Positions 27,301 through 40,798 of a DNA stretch of 64,000 nt are shown here, piece after piece. Each line of letters starts with the position of its first letter. The stretch's first letter is position 1. The DNA comes from Acanthaster planci. Its lineage: Eukaryota > Echinodermata > Asteroidea > Valvatida > Acanthasteridae. The DNA is taken from positions 188,486-252,485 of the forward strand of contig NW_019091596.1 in the NCBI RefSeq assembly GCF_001949145.1. The letters run 5' to 3'. A model generated the notes under the pieces. The model was given only the letters and a program-made list of their open reading frames with translations. It ran no database searches and was not told the origin of the DNA. A program made the position numbers and the translations under genes.

Positions 27301-30300
27301 AACAGCTAACGAAAGCGAGTGCATGATAGATCGGCACTCTTCAAAGAAAGGAAGCTTTTTTCCCCTTCTTTGATTTCTCTCTCTGTCTTCCCTCTTTTTT
27401 TTTTTTGAAAGAGAATACAGCAAGAGATGGTGCATGAAGTCAAGGAGTCATTGTTCTTACAAAAGGCATTTTTTTGTTCCTACTAATTTCCTTTCTCCAC
27501 TTGAACATTGGGGGAAAAAAGTGGGATGGCGTGTGTTGTTCTCTGTTCCAGATATTCGCGGCCAGGGCTAAGATCATCCCCGCTGAGTGGTTTGAAGTAG
27601 TTGTAGTGAGCGGTGCCTTTTAAACTATTAGCAGAAAGCTCCAAAGTGTATGAAACTCCTAGCCTGTATGGAGAAGGCCCTCATCATGGCACTGGTTTGT
27701 GTGTTTGCTTAAAATGGCCTGGCTGTTTGTTAGGCTGTAGTTTGGAGAGGAGGTGATAGGGTAAAATGGTCAGTCCATCAGAGGAAGTCCTCTTTGCACT
27801 CAGAACCCTGAGATTTGAGAGAAAAAATGAAAGCAAGCTCTTTAACGGGCCAGAGAGCTGGGCGATTGTGGAGGAAAGCAAACAGTGACAAGCAATCAGA
27901 CAGATGTCTGCAACTCTGCATGCATCGATCTACCACAACATACGTAATATCTTGGAGTGGTTCCTTTTAGATGCTGAAGTAGACTTCCAATTTTCAGGGG
28001 GGGAGAGAAAAGAAGTTGTGTGGAAATTTAAGGAACTGTTGTTGTCATTGCCCAGAATTAGAGTCCATCTGATGCTTTAGGCTGTAATCATACTTGTTTC
28101 ACTGAAGTAAAGTTTGATATTTTATATAAAGAGAGGTGGGTTTTTAAGAAGACTGTTTATTCACAAAATATCTATTTAGAGTTACAAGCTGTCATTACAA
28201 ACAATTCAATTGAAATGATGGGTCAACCAAACAGGTGCACAGTGTCAGTATTTGGCTGGGGGGGGAGCCAGAATTGACTGGAATACTTGGGTTCATCTGT
28301 CATGATTACCTTGAAACTGTGTCAAAATGCAGCCAGTCACTTTATTGATAATTGCTGACTCTTTCTCACTACAACCTGATCCGAACATGGTTGTGCAGAC
28401 AAAAAATGGTTCTGCACACAATGTCGTAATTAAAAGTAGTTAAGCTGATTCCAACAAGGGGAGAACAGCGATGAGGACAGATGCTCGGCAGGAACTGGAG
28501 CACATTCAATTAGCTTTTTTTTTCCTTTGTTGCTCCTTTCTGTGGTAGAAATTAAGAGCTACTATCTCCAAAGTTCTATGAAATAATCATATAACAATGG
28601 CAATCGCTTTGTTATTCAGTGTTCACCTAATTAGTAGCAGCAAATGAGGCAACAGGATATGCTCATTTTGCTTTTAAAGTATTAATGGAAGGCTTTGTAG
28701 TTTGGTGCCAACAGTGAGACAATGGAATTTTCGAGTTCACCTAATAGAAATGCCATGAACGCTCAGTTAGAATGTTTGATTTATGCCGTCACGTATTTTT
28801 AATAACCCCCGGTTTTCTTGTCAGCATCCAAGAGTTTTTGATAATTCATTTGACTAAGTTCATTTGCTTTGCAAGCATATTTCACAAGGCATTCCGTTCA
28901 TTTCAACAGTGTTCATTTTCAATGGGGGAGGGGATAATTACCCTCAAATTCAAGAGCAGATGAATGGAACGAGTCAGACTTCAGACATAAAGACATTATA
29001 AAAACCCAACAGATTCTAACAATTATACTAATAGAAAAGTAAATGTCACGTTGGGCTTTGAAGAGCCAATGGTCAAACATTAACAGATGGTGGGCAATGT
29101 GTCGCACTGCCATTGAACTAGTGGAAAGGTTAATAAGCAAATGTGGTATGTGTTTGCCAAGCAGACTTACACATTGTTGGCACGACGAGCATATATTCTC
29201 TGCATAGACAGATAGCATGAGGTGAAGTCATGCCGATAGAAATTGAAATTTCATAGGTAGAATGTCACATGCCCTCTCTTTTCTATTTAAAATGAAAAAA
29301 GTTTGTTTGGGATTTACAGGAAAAAAAAAACCCAATATGGAAACCAATGAAACAGTCAACACTACATACCATTGGGATTCATCGTCCAAATGGTCACAAA
29401 TTGCTGACACTGGGAGGTTGTCAATCTTTGGCCGCACTGTCAGAGTTTTGAATGATCTACTGAACTGTGAAGGTTATTTATTGATGAACTGCCTTTAATC
29501 AAATTCCTATACATGTCTCTACAAACTCCCATCAGAATATATTGAGTGGTGATACCGATGGGTATTCATTGGTTGATTCCAGCGGCGGTGTGTGCAAGCC
29601 TACAAACGCTTCAGCAGATCAAACCTGTGGGGAAAGCCGACTGAGCCTTAAACATTCAGCATGCCGCTAAAGGACTCCCATGCTTTTGTTCCTAATAATA
29701 ACCACTTATTCCATAATATGTGAGTACAGTCTACTTGAACAGGCTGAAGTACCATCACGTTGGAAAAGACCCCGACCCTTGCCTGATAGGAGTACGTAAC
29801 CTAGGGAGAAAGAGAGGCCGAGGGTAGAGACAGAGAGAGAAAGGGAAAACCAAAACAATGATGAGGATTGGGTAGAAAGGGCAAGAGATCTGAAGTCATG
29901 GGGGGAGAGAGAGGCAGTGGAAAGTGAAGGAGAGATCTTTAACCGTGGTCCAGGCGATTTTAGAAACAGGGAGGGGGTAAAAAATCAGCAATTGGCTACT
30001 CTCCGCGCTTCGTCTCTCTCTCACCGGAGCTCTTGGGCACTCAGCACTTGCAGCCGTTGCCTGGAAATGATTAACAGATCTCGGGGAACTGCAGCACGAG
30101 TGGCCCGGCGATTACTTCCAATTACCGCAAAATTGGAATTTCGTGTTGGCTCTAGTCAGTGGCGGAATTGGAATTGCGTGCAGGCTCTTACGGGCAAAAA
30201 TTTTTTTTTAAAAAAGGACGGAGGATCTTGTGGTGTACTATCTTCCTTTCTCGTATGATGGCGTTCCTTGTCCGTTCTTCTGCCTGTAGTGTTTTGTATG

Positions 30301-31963
30301 GTTGTGTTGAACACAAGACTGGGCTTTTTGTATGTGGGTGAGTTGAGGTGTTCTGAAATGGATCACCTCCATCGTCTGATCTGTCAATCTTCAGGAATTT
30401 CAGTTGTTAAGGATCATCTTCACTATTTGTCACCATTGATGGCATCAGAACTTTAAGATCATTTGGGATTAACAGTCTTAGATACATGTAGGCTATGTGT
30501 ATTAAATATGAACGGAGGGCAATTTGTTTGGTTTTTTCACTGAAATCAGGAACAAATTTTTTGCATACTGATTCACATGGTCTTGTAGCTTTATGAAACA
30601 ATTATGTAATCCAGTATGTTGGCCACAGTTTTCAAGAAAAAAACTTGAAATGGGCTTATTTCCTTGAAGAGCTTAATTTTCCTCAAACAATATCAGCCCG
30701 CATCAGCACATTCTGTGCGTGATTCTTTTTGCAATGTATGTGTGCATTGCTGCCCCTCAGCTGCAAAAAAATGTTCATTTGTCAAAGTCTGACTTTTCAA
30801 TTTCCTTCCACATTAGCCTGGTCTTTCTGAGAAATGTGAACGAGTAGGAGCCTACACCATTTTGGTTTTCCCCGTAATAAACAGAATACAATCATACTGA
30901 GATTTTTCTTTTAGTCTGTGATTCGTGATAGTGATGTGGCAGTTATTAAGATTATACTTTCAAGAAAGCGATAGTGACCCGTGCAGAGCATGGTGTTATG
31001 CTTGTGCGGTGCACTGGATGTCACCCCCTCACCAGTATGAACAGATTCTGTCTTACAAAGGCAGCCAGTAATCCGGACTGGTTGTTTATGTAATCAGTGC
31101 GGTAACTCTCTGCCCCTGCATTGTCTCCTCTTCCCATCCCACAGCACAAACCTGACCAACAGCACTTGCAACACAATATCACTTCCACCATGCATTATGC
31201 ATAAACCATGCATGAACCCTGTGTGCTAATCCACCAGTAATGCCCCCTCCTTTATGGCAGCCCTGGTGTGGTGGTGAGGGTCAGGGCAAGGGGAATGAGG
31301 AAATGGCCCCAATGGAAAAAGGGAGGGGAGGGGGGGTTAAGAAGAAAGAGATGGGTTTGAATAGGTCCTAACACAAACTGGTACATGTTGAGGAGAACGG
31401 ACAGCTGTGGTTTTTTATGTATACATGTATGTGCATGTATACTGTTTCAGTAATGGTAATAATATCAGAGTGAGTCATTCCTGGAAAATGCGTCTCCCTT
31501 GAAGTTGTTTGTTTTACTATTTGTGTTATGGGGGACAAAACTAGCAGGAATAAGAGTGGTACATCAATGGTGACTGTGTTACATGTACTGCGTTAAACAG
31601 ATGTAAAGGACCTACGGAATATGTGTAGTTTTGCATTGGGTTTTTGTGTGTGTGCTCGTTGTCGTTTTCTGCATTTGTGAGTCTTACATGTACTACGCAA
31701 AGTTATTGGTGCACCGTGCTTCTTTTGATAGTTTTGTGTTGTATTATAATCAGCTGATAGGCAATTGATATTGATGTTGGGGACAGTAGTGATTGCGGTC
31801 CAACATAATCATCCTCTATCAAGGCATGATCAAAGAGTCATCAATCTAATTGTTTTGTGTATCACACAGAATGCAATGCCGTGATTGGTAATGGATGTGC
31901 TTGTGTTGTGGGCTGGTTGGCTTTGCTTGGTAGAAATTGACCAGTTAAACGGATTAACAGTGA

Positions 31964-31983
31964 TTTTTTTTTTTTTTTTTTTT
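31964..31983. repeat. poly-T run (20)
   Basis: Twenty consecutive T. Read on the minus strand it could be the poly-A tail of a retroposed sequence, but I see no body attached. Confidence 0.95.
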
Positions 31984-34900
31984 GCTGGTTAAGTTTTCCA
32001 ACAACCAAGTTTGTATCCTTGATGAGATGATTTCCTCAGTGCCCACGGCCTAATGCCTTGTAATCCAATATTCTGCTGTACTCCCATAGGGGGAGGTGGT
32101 AAAATAGAAACCAATCATCTTTGCATAGGGAAAAATATATCCAGAATTGGTTAATACCCACCTAATGTGATCAGCAAAAGGTGAGACACTGAATTGAAAC
32201 GGGCCCGGTGATAGAGCATACACATCACACTTCGGCCTGCTTCGGGGAACAAAATCCAAGTAATTTCTTTCAGATCACGACAATGACCGGTTGGCGTGGT
32301 CTTTTAAATTAAATCCTCCCTTTCGCACAGCAAAGTGAAGCTCCATTCGGGATATTAAACCTGGCCGGTTACCATTTTTGTAATCAGTGAGATGGCTACA
32401 AGATGGGGGAGAAAGAATGGGGGGGACTGGAGGAGGGAAGAGAAAGCCGGCGGGGATCACAAGATGCGTCCGCTACTCTGGCCCCACCAACGACTAGCCA
32501 GATGGCGTGTGCGGACTTTTTTGTGTATCATTTGCCTCCATCGCAATTTCACAATGTAATGGTTACCTAGGGCTTAGCTATTACACTGGTAATGGACGAT
32601 CAGTGCCACAGTGAGGTTTCTGTAGCCAAGAAACCGGGGAAATACAGAGAGGAGCGGGAAATGGGAATAATAATATGAAAAAAAGAGAGGGGGAAAAAAG
32701 AACGGGAAATAGAAGTCACCTGGCAAAACGTGTTCTGAAACAGCTGCCGTGTCGGCTTTATGCCACAAGCCACTTCGCAACAGCAATCAATACCGCTAGT
32801 AGAGATCCTCACTTGCTCAGGCCAACACGTCGAGTCATTTCATTTGTCAAATAATTGCTCTCACTCCATACGCTCATCTCCCTAAATAAATTGAAACCCG
32901 CAAGGAGAAAGCGTTGGTTTTTTTTACCCTCTGAGAGTCAGACACTCACAGTAAAGAGAGAGAGGATTTAGTTCAAACTGGGTTCGTCAGGAAAATGGAA
33001 AAACAAACAGAAGTATTCTCATTATTTTTTTTTTACTATTGGCTGCACTGGTTAGTTTTAAAAAAGATGGATTTGGAATCGAGTCATACACATTGCATGT
33101 AGTCTGGCATGGGCTGTGTACTGCATGGACATCGGCGCACCGTGATGGTTTGTTATTCGCTTTGCTACTTATATGGATTTATTGATCCGGTGGCTGGGAT
33201 AATATTTGTCTTGCTCTTTCGCGGATGAAAGGAGCGGAAAATTAACAGGCAAATCTGTAACTTAAGTCCCACAAGCTCTTTGTGGGCATTTTGTCCTGGA
33301 AGAATGGATCAGTCAGCCGCCAGGGGTTGCTGAGATCCATCTGTATCAAATGGGAGCCTAAGTTGTTCCATGCGTGGACACAAAGAAGTGGCTGTAAGAG
33401 AATCTTCCCCCTTCGCCATCCGATTGCCGCAGAATGCAATTATACACTTGCTAATCGGGTTCCGTGCATTCTAATGACATGACACACTCTCTGTGGCGTT
33501 TGGTACTTGTATAATCACATCAGCTGGCCAATTTGGGGGTGTGTGTATGAGAGACAAAAATGCCCAGAGAAGAACTAAACAAGCAGTTGACCAACAGGAA
33601 ACTGGACAGTTTCACAAAAGGTGCAGAGGGGTTCATGTTGAGAAAGTGGATTCCATTAAGATGGTATTTTCTTTCGGGGGCAAACGAAAAAGAAAAAAGT
33701 CACCAGCTCTGCAGTGCCGTCACCACACAGGCATTCAAATTCATTTGCGAGGCAAGAGAGAAGCTCATGGCCATCACGTTGCCCTTCTGATTGCCAGGAA
33801 AATTGGATTTGCCAAGATGTCCTAGGGCCTTGCTGACGAGTCGACTCGCACACCGATCCTGACTCGGGTCTGTGCGGCTGGCTGGCTCTGTCTCTCTCTC
33901 TCCTCTCCTGCCGCAGCTGCCGTGCAGGGTCCCCCTTTTCCGGGTTCATGTTCCATCAATTACAACCCACTCTTGGCCCACTGTGGAGTTCGTACAATTT
34001 TTTTCCCTCTGTGTGTGTGTGTGTCAGCGTGCTTGTGTGAATAGAGCTAAGCGGCTATGCACTGGGTCAATCCGGGAGGATTGAACAGTGTTGCTGTTAA
34101 CAACAAGCATTACAGGCACCTCCAGCACACAGTCTGCAGACTAGCCGGCTTGACACAAAGCAGTGAACCCCTTGGGAATTACGATAGTATCAAAAGAGCG
34201 ACACAGAAAGCCAACACATTCAGGATGTATTTAACAATGGATTAAGAACAACTTCTCTTTCACTCAAAACAGACAGTACACCAGCTGGTCTGCTGTTTCA
34301 TGCCAGTCTTTTTTTCTTCCCTCTCTGCTTGTTTCCAACCTAGACTTTTTTCCATTTGTGTGCTCAGGAATCCTCTAAAGACTGTTCCTGCAACACCCAG
34401 CCTTTCCAACACCTCTGAGATTAATCGTCAACGACAACACGGCCGGGCCCGTTGAATTATTCAACAGCCGTGCTCCCCGTGGTCCAAACTTATTACATGC
34501 ATATTTAATGGGTCCTGGAGGACAGGATGCAAATTGCCTCTCCCTGTTCATATCATCGGAAGATGAAGTGGCACATTTTGTCGAGGCTGGTGTCTTTGGA
34601 ATCCTTAAGATGATCAGTGTCAGATTGTATCAACGATATTTTTTTGTTGGGGCATACGTTCATCCGCCTATATAAAAATGCACGTGGTTCACTTTGCAGC
34701 CTCCACAGAATCTCTTTTCTTTTAGTACTGAAAATTTGATGTGGACAATTTTTGTTATGATATAAATTTGGAGAACCATTGCTGATGGCTGTGCAAACAT
34801 CAAAAGAATAAGAAATGAAATACATGTAAGTGCTAAACTACTGAATGATTTCAAACAAGACTTCTGATGCTGTGGTAAATTTGTGTTCAATTTTCTCCAA

Positions 34901-36918
34901 GAATAAATGAATTAACTTCAACTTCATTCCAGATGACATTGCTTGAAAACAGTAATAGCCCTTGAAAAAAAAAGCTAATGCATAGTGTTTCATTTTTTTT
35001 TTTACTTCAGAAATTCCTGTCAAATTCCTTCGAATTTATTGATTGGAAATGTTGCCTTTGATCACAGCAGGTTTGTCTCACAAGAAAGACAAAACCCTCC
35101 TAATGGAATCGTCTTCATCTGGCTGTCCAAACGATTGCCACAGTCGTCTGAAATTGACCACTCACCATTAACCCACATAGCTTCTCGCCTTGAAATAACG
35201 ATAACACAAAAACATTGGAGTGAAAACAGTGTAATTGTGTAAAGGTTTCCCCCTCTCCTGTCCCATCCATGGGCCTGTGGTGATGCGTAAAGAAATGCTT
35301 GCCCACATCAGCGGATGCAGTTATTCACTGTTATGAAACTAAACACTTTAGGATTGATTTGACGCAGAAATCCAATACATGCTACAGTGAAGGGCGTATA
35401 AATTTACTACTCTGGGGCTGAGTATTTGGCGCGCAGCTTTTCATCGGCTGAGGAACATTCTCCCACCTGGTTCTCAAGAACTCTTGAGCAGGTTCTCTGG
35501 TGCAGCAGTGGGTTTTTTTTCTGTGGTGAGCAGGTTTTGGCGACGGGAGCTGACCGGCGGGGTTTCGCACGCGTGTTGTGATGGTTAGGACCGACGCAGA
35601 GTGGCAGTGGAAGTGTCATCACTTGGGAGACTGTTGATGGAATCAAGGATTGGATGAGGCAGATGCCATCATCCGATAGTGTCTCTGCAGCCGTCCCCTG
35701 TGGCGCCAAAGGGGTACTAAGGGGAGGGGGGTACTGTTCCTCAGGTTGCCTGGTGGTTTGCTGGTACACCCACTGATGTTCTCCCTGACTGTTTAAGAGG
35801 TTTGGGGTGCATGGAGGCAACCATTCAATTATGCAAAATGAAAGTTGCCGAGAAAAGGCCTGACAAGTTTGAAAACTCTTCAAGGTGGTGTCATGCTCAT
35901 GTAGATTAGTGCTACTTTCATGGTCTTGGGAATTTGAACTGGCTTCGCACTTTCAGTAATAGTCAAGAGCTCATCTGTCTCTTTTCCGAACACAATCACA
36001 TCATTCTCATTGAAGCATTAGCTGAGATTTTTTGTGGCACTTTCCAGAAATTTTCAATTTCCTTGTCGTAATCAGTGGGTGATTCGGCAGACTCTGTAAG
36101 AGCTGTTTGATTTCAGTAATATAAATAGTATGAATACCGTTCTGTTAAATGCACTAAGTCTGATTTGATGGCAGTCAGAGCACACTGATTGACTTTTAAA
36201 GTTAACACCTGTGGTTCTATTTTGAATTCAAAGGCTATTTTAGGCAATGAGTCTTTTCCTCGAGGTATCCAATACATTTCCCATATGATTTTAATTTGGG
36301 GAGAAGATAGTGTGTACATATGCATACCTGTTGTAAAATATTACTCGTTGTTGCATAAACCCTTACCTACAAGACCATGAAAGTTCTATTAAAATTGCTA
36401 GATGAAGGACTGTTTGGCTTAAATATGAGACAGCAGTGATATCAATGTCCCATTTCATGCCTCTTTTTTTCCCAAACTTTGGCACAACTGGATTGCACTT
36501 CTCCCATTTGATTTTTATCCTAATGTCTACCAACTCAACAAGTTCAGCCTTTATGGAAATGAGAGAAGAAAAACATCTCAGGTTCCTCAGCCTCTAAGAT
36601 GGATATGAGCGGCTGTCCAGCCGCTTTCACCCAGTTGTCAGCCAGAGTGAAATGACACTGATGAAGCCAGGCTCCACACCAGTCCAATCACCCAAGAATC
36701 AACCCATCCCCACTCCCATGTCACCTCCACTCAGACTCCCCCATCCATATATTGCTACAGTTATTATTATTATGGTTAGTTGGTACCCCACCACTCAAAC
36801 CATTCAGTGCCTGACACACGCCCCGGACACCACGTGCAGTTCAGGTTCAGAACTTAGTACACGACATCCAGTTACACATACATATACAGGCCAGCAAAAA
36901 CGCACTTATATAAATTTT

Positions 36919-36938
36919 TATATATATATATATATATA
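36919..36938. repeat. TA dinucleotide microsatellite
   Basis: Ten uninterrupted TA units, flanked on both sides by further A/T-rich sequence. Confidence 0.95.
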
Positions 36939-39327
36939 AATATGTAGGGGTACCTGAGACTGAGAGGAGTTCCCTCCTCTCGCTGTGCAATCAATCTCCA
37001 CACAGCTTCCAACCGCTCGGCCCCATTTATCTTTATTTTGATCCCTGACACTTTACCTGTCAAATCCAATGAGCGAAAAAGTCCGCCCCCGATCTGTCTT
37101 TCCCTGCTGATCTCTGTTTACCAGCTCAGAAGAACTCACACGCGCACATACAGGGGAAGTTGCACACCATGGCTGACATCTTTGCCATGCCAAACTGACT
37201 GAATTGCCGGCTACTGGATTGACTTACATTACACTTTTCCCCCCTGCCTTGTAAATTTCTGTTTCCGCCTGTTTGTTTTCAAATGGAGTTGTGACGGGGA
37301 GGGCTTTTAGATGTTAGCAGTATGCTTTATTTACCGGAAATGAATTCAAGGGTTACCATACATGCATCCAGTATAAGGTATCAAATGATCTATATATGAT
37401 GATAAACAGCGTGGCTGTGTTTTTATCAGACATTTGACTGAATTGGTCCTAGGCACTGGAGTTAGAGCGAACTCTCTTTCATTTTTTGAACGTGAACTAT
37501 GACCTTTTTCTGTTTTAAATCCTTGTGATTTCAGTGACCGGAAATAGGATCATTCAAGAAGCAAAGTATATTTTATGATAATATCAATCCATGAATCTTA
37601 GTGTTGAAGATGGTACGGACCACCATATGGTTTTTTAGAGAAGTAATCATGGAACAAATAATAGCTAGTGGTGTTGTTAATATTTGTAGATTCATCAGGG
37701 TTGTTATTCAACAGGTATTGATTTGTGAAAATTAATGTTAACATCTTTGGTAAACTTGGTGCATGTCAACTTCAGAATCATATTAGGGCCTACATGGCAC
37801 GCATTCGTTTATATTGACATCAAACGGCTTGGCCCAATGTTCTTCTGTTTTCTACTTGCAGACAGTTTATGTGCATTTGTTTCATAATGGTAAGCTTCAC
37901 GGGCCCCTAGCAGTATCAGCCTCCATTCCCAGTGAATGTGGTAAAAGAATCAAACTCCATTATTAATCCAGTGCAGAATCTCCATAGATTAGCCCTGATC
38001 TGGAGATGACAATTCCAGCAGAAAAGAAAAAAAAAACTTTTGCACAAACAGGAGCCACAGAAATCACCTAGAGTTTGACTGTCAACAAGGTCAATTGCCC
38101 GGCTTAATTGTATAATAACTGCGCACACTTGCTGCTGTCAAAATCAGTAAGGGCCCCCACACTCTGCACAGGCAAGGGCTTGTGCTGCTGAAAATTTGCT
38201 GTGGCTGTCAGAAGGGCACTCAGTTAGGAGACTGTACGTGTATGTGGGTTTGCATTCATAAAGTGTCTGGGGTTCGGTGTCAGTATGCATTGGGCAGGGA
38301 GTTAGTCAAAGTTAGGAGACCTGAACTTGGGGAGATGGTCCCTTCATGGAAAGTGATGGGGGGGTCTGGTGTGGCTGGGATTAAGAAATCAGACTGTCTG
38401 GGGTCAGGCTTTTTTGGGGGGGGGCATATTTCAGGAGAAAAAAGACAAGAGCTAAGGTAAAATGCCCATTGAGCAGACTTTTATCAAAAAGTGGTTATGG
38501 ACTGGTTTGTGCAAAATAATGATGAGTTTATAATGCTAGGCTTTTTTATGAACAAATTTTAGTTACAGTTATTCTACAGGAGAAAGGCATGGACTGGGCT
38601 TGCAGGTTTTTTGTAATAACCAGAAAATGACACACTGCTAAGGTTGTGTGCCACAGTTGTTTTCACCTGTGGTTTTAGGTTGCACCTACTCATTACTTTC
38701 TTAACAGTGGACTTCATAAGACGATACATTCTTACCCACCACTGGTTATCTTAATTAAGTCTTAAAAAGAAATGCCGATATTATGATGTGGAGTTTTTGG
38801 TTCAGTCACTTTAACTTGGTAAGAAAATGTCAAAGCATGTAGCTGATATTTACATTCATCAGTCAAGAATAATACATGGCTATCTCACTCTAGAAACCAT
38901 TACAAAGAAATTCTTGATTGGCAAAAATCCTTCATAGAATCCTCACAGGTTTAAATAGGATTTCAGTGGTTTTTTGCCTTGCCTTCTCAAGTTTTCCGTG
39001 CTGTCATTGGATGCTGCAAGGGCTCTTATGTTTTCTCAGAATTCCAGATAGTATTAAGAGAAATCAGTGTTTGTATGTTCAAGCTTGGGGGGGGGATGTT
39101 CAAGCCTATCCCTCAACAGGAACCCAGCTCTTTTTAGACAATCCAGTGAGCTTCCACTGGGATAATGTCTTTTGTTTTTATTATTGCACCTTTTTCAGAG
39201 AAATCACCAAATGTAAAACATGCATCTGTAAGAGAGTCCACTCATATGCCTGTTTTTTCAAAGCAAAGAGGACAAAACAAGAACACTTCATATTGAACAA
39301 AAATTCAATTGGATGGGTAGTTATCAG

Positions 39328-39396
39328 TTTTTGGCTCTAAATTGTTCTAATAAATATTAGGCATTTTTTGGCTCTAAATTGTTCTACAAATATTAG
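39328..39396. repeat. short tandem direct repeat, about 37-bp period
   Basis: TTTTTGGCTCTAAATTGTTC followed by TA(AT/C)AAATATTAG occurs at 39328-39360 and again at 39365-39396, with small differences near the 3' end of the unit. Confidence 0.85.
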
Positions 39397-40766
39397 TGTG
39401 GCATGTTTATGAATGTGAGTTGTTTCCATCTCCTCTCATTTGCACAGATAACAAGTGAGTATTTGTCTGATTTTATAATGTACATGTTAAAGCTTACATA
39501 TCAACACTCTGTAAATTTACTGGTTGAGTGGCTGGTGGATGTCAGGATTTAAAATGTAAACAGCTGTGAATATAAATGCACAGTCACAAAGCAGTTTTTC
39601 TTGCGAAACAGCATTCAGAAATGTTAACATAAAAGTTAGGCTGAGGGATTGGCATCACAGAATCCTTTTTGTATATTTTAGTTAATTTTCTCTATGCTGG
39701 GTCATTATAACTGGGAGCAGAGATAGGCCTTTTAGTTTGGTGAAGTAGGAAATCTTCCTCTCCCTTTTCTCCAACACAAAGCATTCAGAAATGGCCATTT
39801 TGTAGGGGACAATAAACCAGTCCCGCAAGAAAAGGCAAGAAAGAAAGGATAAATACTTTTACCTTGAGAAAAAATTTCTTCTACCCCATTCTGTCCATTT
39901 GGGTCAGAGCTTTGAGGAGAGGGGTGGCTTGGAGGAGAGATAGTATAGCTAGCCTCATAGTTACCAGACCTGGCCTACAAGTTACAACAGTAAAGACTTT
40001 GAATCCGAGGTGTACATGCATGTGGAGGTGCAGCACTCCGCTTGACTGGCAATAAATGAGGAATAAATTCTGCACTGAAGACAGTCTCACAGTTTCAAAA
40101 CACATTGTTCTTTATTGTAAGGCTATATACTTCTTCAGTTTATTTGACGTTCATTTCTTTGGGATAAACAATTTCATATTTTGTTATTAACTGCACATTA
40201 TTAACATATCAACTAGACATTTACTGCTTCAGATTATGATGTAGTTTCAAGGAACAAGAGGAAACATTTTATAAGGTTGCAGTGCATTGCTGCAATTTTC
40301 AATTGCAAAAGGTGATTTTCATCAAACCCCATGTTGTTTGAAGTTGTAACTTTTATTTTGCCAAACTTTCCTGTTTACACCATGTGCTTACAGGGATATG
40401 AGTTCTTTCCCACAGGTTTGTTGAAAGTAATCAGATGAATTTTAGCGATGGGCAAATTGTAAAGGGTGAAATCTGGATAAGTGATTTTTGGCATGGATTA
40501 GTATGTGAATACCAGCAGTGTGTCATGTTTCCTGCCACAGCTCTGCCCACTCCAAATTGTGCAGTGACAAAAATAATCCAGCTGTTACACTGACCAGGCT
40601 CTGCGCAGTACAGTTGGTGCACTGCCTGCACAGCAGCAGCAAACCCTTCGTGTATCCAAGATATTGCCAAGATTTTTCTCTGAAAGGACAACTGTGCCGG
40701 TTTATACACTGTACAGTGGAACAGATGAAAATTCTCAAGTTTTTGACAGGGTCAGTGAGGTCAACA

Positions 40767-40798
40767 CTGGGGCCATTGCTCAAAGTCAATGGCCCCAG
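40767..40798. repeat. 12-bp perfect stem hairpin
   Basis: CTGGGGCCATTG, an 8-base loop, then CAATGGCCCCAG. The stem is GC-rich, unlike its AT-rich surroundings. No T-tract follows, and no function can be assigned from sequence. Confidence 0.8.

Noticed and set aside
35407-35883. 158-codon open frame on the minus strand, Pro/Ser/Gln-rich
   Set aside because: No recognisable motif and no flanking exon or splice support inside the PBX intron. Could be chance; only transcript evidence would change this.
36186-36193. TGATTGAC as a PBX-Meis composite site
   Set aside because: The composite needs a following AG (TGATTGACAG), which is absent here.
38918-39340. 140-codon open frame on the plus strand
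   Set aside because: Phe/Cys-rich random-looking translation, no domain, and it runs across simple repeats.
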